A stretch of 64,000 nt of DNA, from contig CANQAC010000004.1 of the NCBI GenBank assembly GCA_947589345.1, forward strand, positions 1 to 64,000, in the 5' to 3' direction. Within the stretch, counting starts at the first letter, position 1, and the number at the start of each line of letters is the position of its first letter. The position numbers and the translations under genes are program-made. The notes under the pieces are model-generated. The model saw only the letters and a list, made by a program, of their open reading frames with translations, was not told the origin of the DNA and made no database searches. Shown here in pieces: positions 58,634 through 64,000 of the stretch. The DNA comes from an uncultured Akkermansia sp. (GTDB lineage Bacteria > Verrucomicrobiota > Verrucomicrobiia > Verrucomicrobiales > Akkermansiaceae).

Positions 58634-58921
58634 TTATTTGATGACGGCGAGAATGTCGCTTTCATTAATGATGGTCAGGGTCTCCCCATCCACCACGATC
58701 TCGGTACCACCGTATTTGGTAATCAGCACCTTGTCGTTCACTGCCACATTGAAGGGAATCTCCTTGCCATCCTTATCCCTGCCGCCGGTGCCGACGGCAA
58801 TGACGATAGCCTGCTGGGGCTTCTCCTTAGCGGTATCCGGCAGGAAAAGTCCACCGGCTGTCTTGCTTTCTGCTTCTTCGCGCTTCACGAGCACGCGTTG
58901 TCCTAATGGTTTGATGTCCAT
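58634..58921 (-). CDS. groS: Co-chaperonin GroES
   Basis: '[42 protein letters not shown]'. Confidence 0.97.
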   Translation of the reverse strand: MDIKPLGQRVLVKREEAESKTAGGLFLPDTAKEKPQQAIVIAVGTGGRDKDGKEIPFNVAVNDKVLITKYGGTEIVVDGETLTIINESDILAVIK

Positions 58922-58962
58922 GTTAGTATATTCTGTTGGGGTTAAAGTTGATTGGGTAAAAT

Positions 58963-58990
58963 CGCCGTCGACGGCGGGGAGGATCCCCGC
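58963..58990. other. Overlapping GC-rich hairpins between dnaK and groES
   Basis: Perfect 14-bp palindrome CGCCGTCGACGGCG (58963-58976) overlapping GCGGGGA-gga-TCCCCGC (58974-58990). Confidence 0.6.
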
Positions 58991-59010
58991 GCGACAACAG
59001 CGGAAGTCTG

Positions 59011-61041
<2,031 letters not shown>

Positions 61042-61082
61042 TTATTTTCAATATAATAAAAAATTATATCGTTATAGCCTGT

Positions 61083-61139
61083 GCGACAATTTGTCATACA
61101 GAGGCGACATTATGTCGCATGATAGCGACAAATTGACGC
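61083..61139. promoter_or_regulatory. Three phased palindromes upstream of dnaK (candidate operator array)
   Basis: GCGACAATTTGTCAT (61083), GCGACATTATGTCGC (61104), GCGACAAATTGACGC (61125); exactly 21-bp spacing. Confidence 0.75.
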
Positions 61140-61161
61140 AACTCAAAGCCCGAGCAGAACG

Positions 61162-62919
61162 CTAAGTTAATTCCCAGGAAAGGATGCGGGCGGAACCCAC
61201 GGGAATAAGCAGTGGAAGACCTGGGCCGAGCAAACTCTCGCGGTCAATGGAAATAGGAGGAGTGAGCGGATCAAGAAGGTCGCGAAAACAAAAAGCAGGG
61301 GCAAACCGACGAGACCAATTGCAAGCATCCTCAGAGAAATGAATGCGAACATCCATATCCGACGAGGGGGAAAAATTGCAAGCGACGAGACAGGCCGAAC
61401 GGGTGGCGGGGTCAAAACGCAGGAAAGCGTAGACACGATGACCGGAGGTCGCTTCGCCGGGATCGCGACCGAATTGGACTGTCTGCTGATTAGCCCAATT
61501 GAGGCCGTAAAATCCTCCCTGAGCAAAGGCCGGCAGTTGCAAGAGACGCATCAGTGAAGCGCAGAAATGGCGAAGGTCACGCAAAGGCGCAGGCAAGAGC
61601 GCCCCATCGCAAAGACCGTGATGATACCAAAGCTGCAGACGCGGAAGAGATGTGTAGTCGAAGATAGAGGTGCGACCATTATCGCCGCCGAACCCCGTTG
61701 GTCCATCAGCACGCTCGGCGACCTCTTGACCATTGTAGAAAAGAACGGGGCCGCAGGTCGTCGTAAATTGAGCAACCATAGCCGCGCGAGCAACTTTTTC
61801 ACCGCAGCCGCCCCAAAAGAGCGGGGAAGCCATACGCGGTTCATCATGGTTTTCCACGTAACGCACTCCGCCATGGAACAGAGGGTTTTCCGGACGATGA
61901 AAGCGATCGAGGTCATTCGCCCAACCTCCACTCTCATACAACCCACGCAGGGCATGGTAAGCATCAGCATCATACACCGCATCAAACCCGGCCTCTAACA
62001 AGGCAGTCAGCGCATCCCCAGGTGTCAGTTTCATGCCATCGTTATACGCCTCAGCCACGAAAAAGGCCTCCCCACGCATCCGCGCGTGAGCTATGACCCA
62101 GCGCCAAAACGGAAGCGGCACCATGTGAGCCATATCGCAGCGGAATCCTCCCACCCCCATACTCTGCCACCACGCCAACACTTTATCAAGCACTACCCAG
62201 GTGCGCGGCAAAGCTTCACGCCGCGCCATAAGCCCGGGAAGAGCTTCCGCCTCTGCCGCGCCATGCCGATAATCACAGCCGTAATTGAGCTTCACGGTTT
62301 CGTACCAATCGGTATCCAGCGGATTCCACGTGGCAGCGTTGTTGCCCGTCACGCGACCGCAGCCCCGTTCCTGCCGAAATTCACCTGCCGGCAACATCAT
62401 GCGCCCGTCGCTGGCCCCGCGCTCCAAATAGTAGAAAGAATTGTTGCGTTCAAAAAAAAGATCGGTGCGATCCTGACTTCCAAACTCTGCCTCTGGAGCC
62501 ACCGTGGACGCATAGCATCGCGACACGTGATTGGGAACAAAATCCATCATCGGCACCATACCGAACTGCCGTACTCGGGCAAGCAAATTCCGGTATTCCT
62601 CCAGTCGGTTCTCCGGCTGCAACGCCAAGTCGGGGTCCACATCAAAATAATCCACGACAGCATAGGGACTGCCAGCTATCCCTTTCACCACGCACTCCGG
62701 GTGCGCAGGCAAGCCCGGGCACTCCGTTCGGGTGGCATGCCGCAGAACTCCGGTAAGCCACAAGTGAGTCACTCCCATGCACGCCAGCTCATGCAACGCT
62801 TCATCCGTAACCCCGGCAAAGGTGCCGCAGCCGTTCTGCTGCTTGCTTCCCCATGCCCTGCCTCCTTTCTTCTCATTTGAAAAATGCCGCACGAACAATT
62901 GGTAAATCACCGCTCTCAT
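61162..62919 (-). CDS. GH13 alpha-amylase-family glycoside hydrolase
   Basis: (beta/alpha)8 motifs 'GMVPMMDFVPNHVS', 'GGFRCDMAHMVPLPFW', 'AFFVAEAYNDG', 'VRYVENHDEPR'. Confidence 0.92.
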   Translation of the reverse strand: MRAVIYQLFVRHFSNEKKGGRAWGSKQQNGCGTFAGVTDEALHELACMGVTHLWLTGVLRHATRTECPGLPAHPECVVKGIAGSPYAVVDYFDVDPDLALQPENRLEEYRNLLARVRQFGMVPMMDFVPNHVSRCYASTVAPEAEFGSQDRTDLFFERNNSFYYLERGASDGRMMLPAGEFRQERGCGRVTGNNAATWNPLDTDWYETVKLNYGCDYRHGAAEAEALPGLMARREALPRTWVVLDKVLAWWQSMGVGGFRCDMAHMVPLPFWRWVIAHARMRGEAFFVAEAYNDGMKLTPGDALTALLEAGFDAVYDADAYHALRGLYESGGWANDLDRFHRPENPLFHGGVRYVENHDEPRMASPLFWGGCGEKVARAAMVAQFTTTCGPVLFYNGQEVAERADGPTGFGGDNGRTSIFDYTSLPRLQLWYHHGLCDGALLPAPLRDLRHFCASLMRLLQLPAFAQGGFYGLNWANQQTVQFGRDPGEATSGHRVYAFLRFDPATRSACLVACNFSPSSDMDVRIHFSEDACNWSRRFAPAFCFRDLLDPLTPPISIDRESLLGPGLPLLIPVGSARILSWELT

Positions 62920-63211
62920 CCGACGCTCATCTTATCATTGACTCCCTTCGTTGTCGAACATATATCTTCCCTCTCGCCATCCCATATACCCGCATTTCCC
63001 CGGCGCAGGAAATAAGGAAGCCCCCAAGGTTACCCCCAAGTCGCATTTAAACAGAGAAATTCTTAGGGCGAAACAGTAACACTGACGTCATCGAGTGCAA
63101 CAGGTCTTTAGAGGTCTCCTCCTTTTAAAATACCACAAAGACGACTCTTCCAAATGCGAGGAGAACTACCGAGAAATCGAATTCAAGGAAGAATTTACTT
63201 CGCTTCTTTAG

Positions 63212-64000
63212 TCACGCTCGCGTTCTGAGAAATGCCTTCCTTGCAACATCTACGCGAGAAATAAGCATCTCATGCACTCGTCCAAATGCTTCCTCCGCAT
63301 TGAATGCGACCGAGGGCAAAACGATAGAGGGGATATCCGCGAGATAATCCACATTTGCCAATTTCTCCTGCATGCCCATTTCAAATTGCCGCTGCGTGGG
63401 GATCTTACCGCTTGATACGTACATGTAGTGACAAAAACACTCCACAAGGCGCGCCGCATCGATGTCGGCGTGTAATAATGCATAGTCTAAATCAAAGAGA
63501 TCCCTGCCTTTTCTGCGCTGATATAATGCACGCATCTTCGTGCCCAGCAGCTCTTCCAATTCATACGTCAGAACATCACTGCTTCCGGTGAACCAGTCAT
63601 TACGTACAGTGAAAGGGATCACACGCCACGGCAATACATGAAAATGCTCCCGCCCATTGACCTCTACCTTAAGTCGCATCTTTTCTACGGGATCAATTTC
63701 AGATTCATACCTATACAGCAGAGTATTGTTGATGCGGGTTGGTTTTACCCGGGGTTCCGGCATATAGGATAAAGCTTCTCTTAAATGGTCAAGGATCTCT
63801 TTGATTGGACCGGCTTGAATCTGTACAAGATCAATGTCCTCCGAATACCTTGGTTGCGGTTTTAAATATAGCTTATGCAGCGCGGTACCTCCGCGAAAGG
63901 CCAGACGTTCCTTGAGAAAGGAATCTGAAAAAATGGCCACCAGAGTGCGACTGATCAAAAGATCCTGCTCCACCATGGATTCTGTAAACCAAGGGTGTTC
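63212..64000 (-). CDS. AbiEii/AbiGii-type nucleotidyltransferase toxin-like protein, 5' end beyond window
   Basis: 'VEQDLLISRTLVAIFSDSFLKERLAFRGGTALHKLYLKPQPRYSEDIDLVQ' (GG-T-hK and S-DIDL nucleotidyltransferase motifs). Frame stays open upstream (EHPWFTES...) to base 64000, so the start is probably outside. Confidence 0.85.
   Translation of the reverse strand, partial: EHPWFTESMVEQDLLISRTLVAIFSDSFLKERLAFRGGTALHKLYLKPQPRYSEDIDLVQIQAGPIKEILDHLREALSYMPEPRVKPTRINNTLLYRYESEIDPVEKMRLKVEVNGREHFHVLPWRVIPFTVRNDWFTGSSDVLTYELEELLGTKMRALYQRRKGRDLFDLDYALLHADIDAARLVECFCHYMYVSSGKIPTQRQFEMGMQEKLANVDYLADIPSIVLPSVAFNAEEAFGRVHEMLISRVDVARKAFLRTRA

Noticed and set aside
63030-63050. CCCCCAAG direct repeat as a CRISPR or satellite
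   Set aside because: Only two 8-bp copies with no array structure; kept only as a possible boundary note.

Overview
The window is about 64 kb of gene-dense bacterial chromosome. Gene content and protein style (M60 peptidase, carboxynorspermidine pathway, TPR-rich Ser/Thr kinase, SpoIIE phosphatases) suggest Verrucomicrobiota, possibly Akkermansia-like; this is inference and I did no search. Housekeeping loci include sufCBD, murJ, lysC/hom, mazG, holA, mnmG, htpG, ispE, glycyl-tRNA synthetase, recA, purQ/purL/purS-like/purC, groEL/groES, dnaK and mutY, plus one tRNA-Leu(UAG). There is no rRNA and no CRISPR array. The least ordinary signals are: (1) an inverted repeat pair (15/17 identical) bounding a 151-bp segment between a tyrosine recombinase gene and a divergent LPP20/lipoprotein operon, a candidate invertible switch; (2) at least ten genes whose sigma70-like -10 box lies only 6-10 nt before the ATG, implying leaderless or near-leaderless mRNAs; (3) three 15-bp palindromes spaced exactly 21 bp apart upstream of dnaK that resemble neither CIRCE nor HAIR; (4) a tandem (double) PurS-like protein before purL; (5) a fused two-domain siroheme-decarboxylase-like (AhbA-AhbB/NirDL) protein; (6) MurJ with an ~85-aa insertion, in an operon with two membrane-anchored TPR paralogs; (7) a secreted protein built of about six degenerate ~115-aa repeats. 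All functional calls come from reading the translated sequence.
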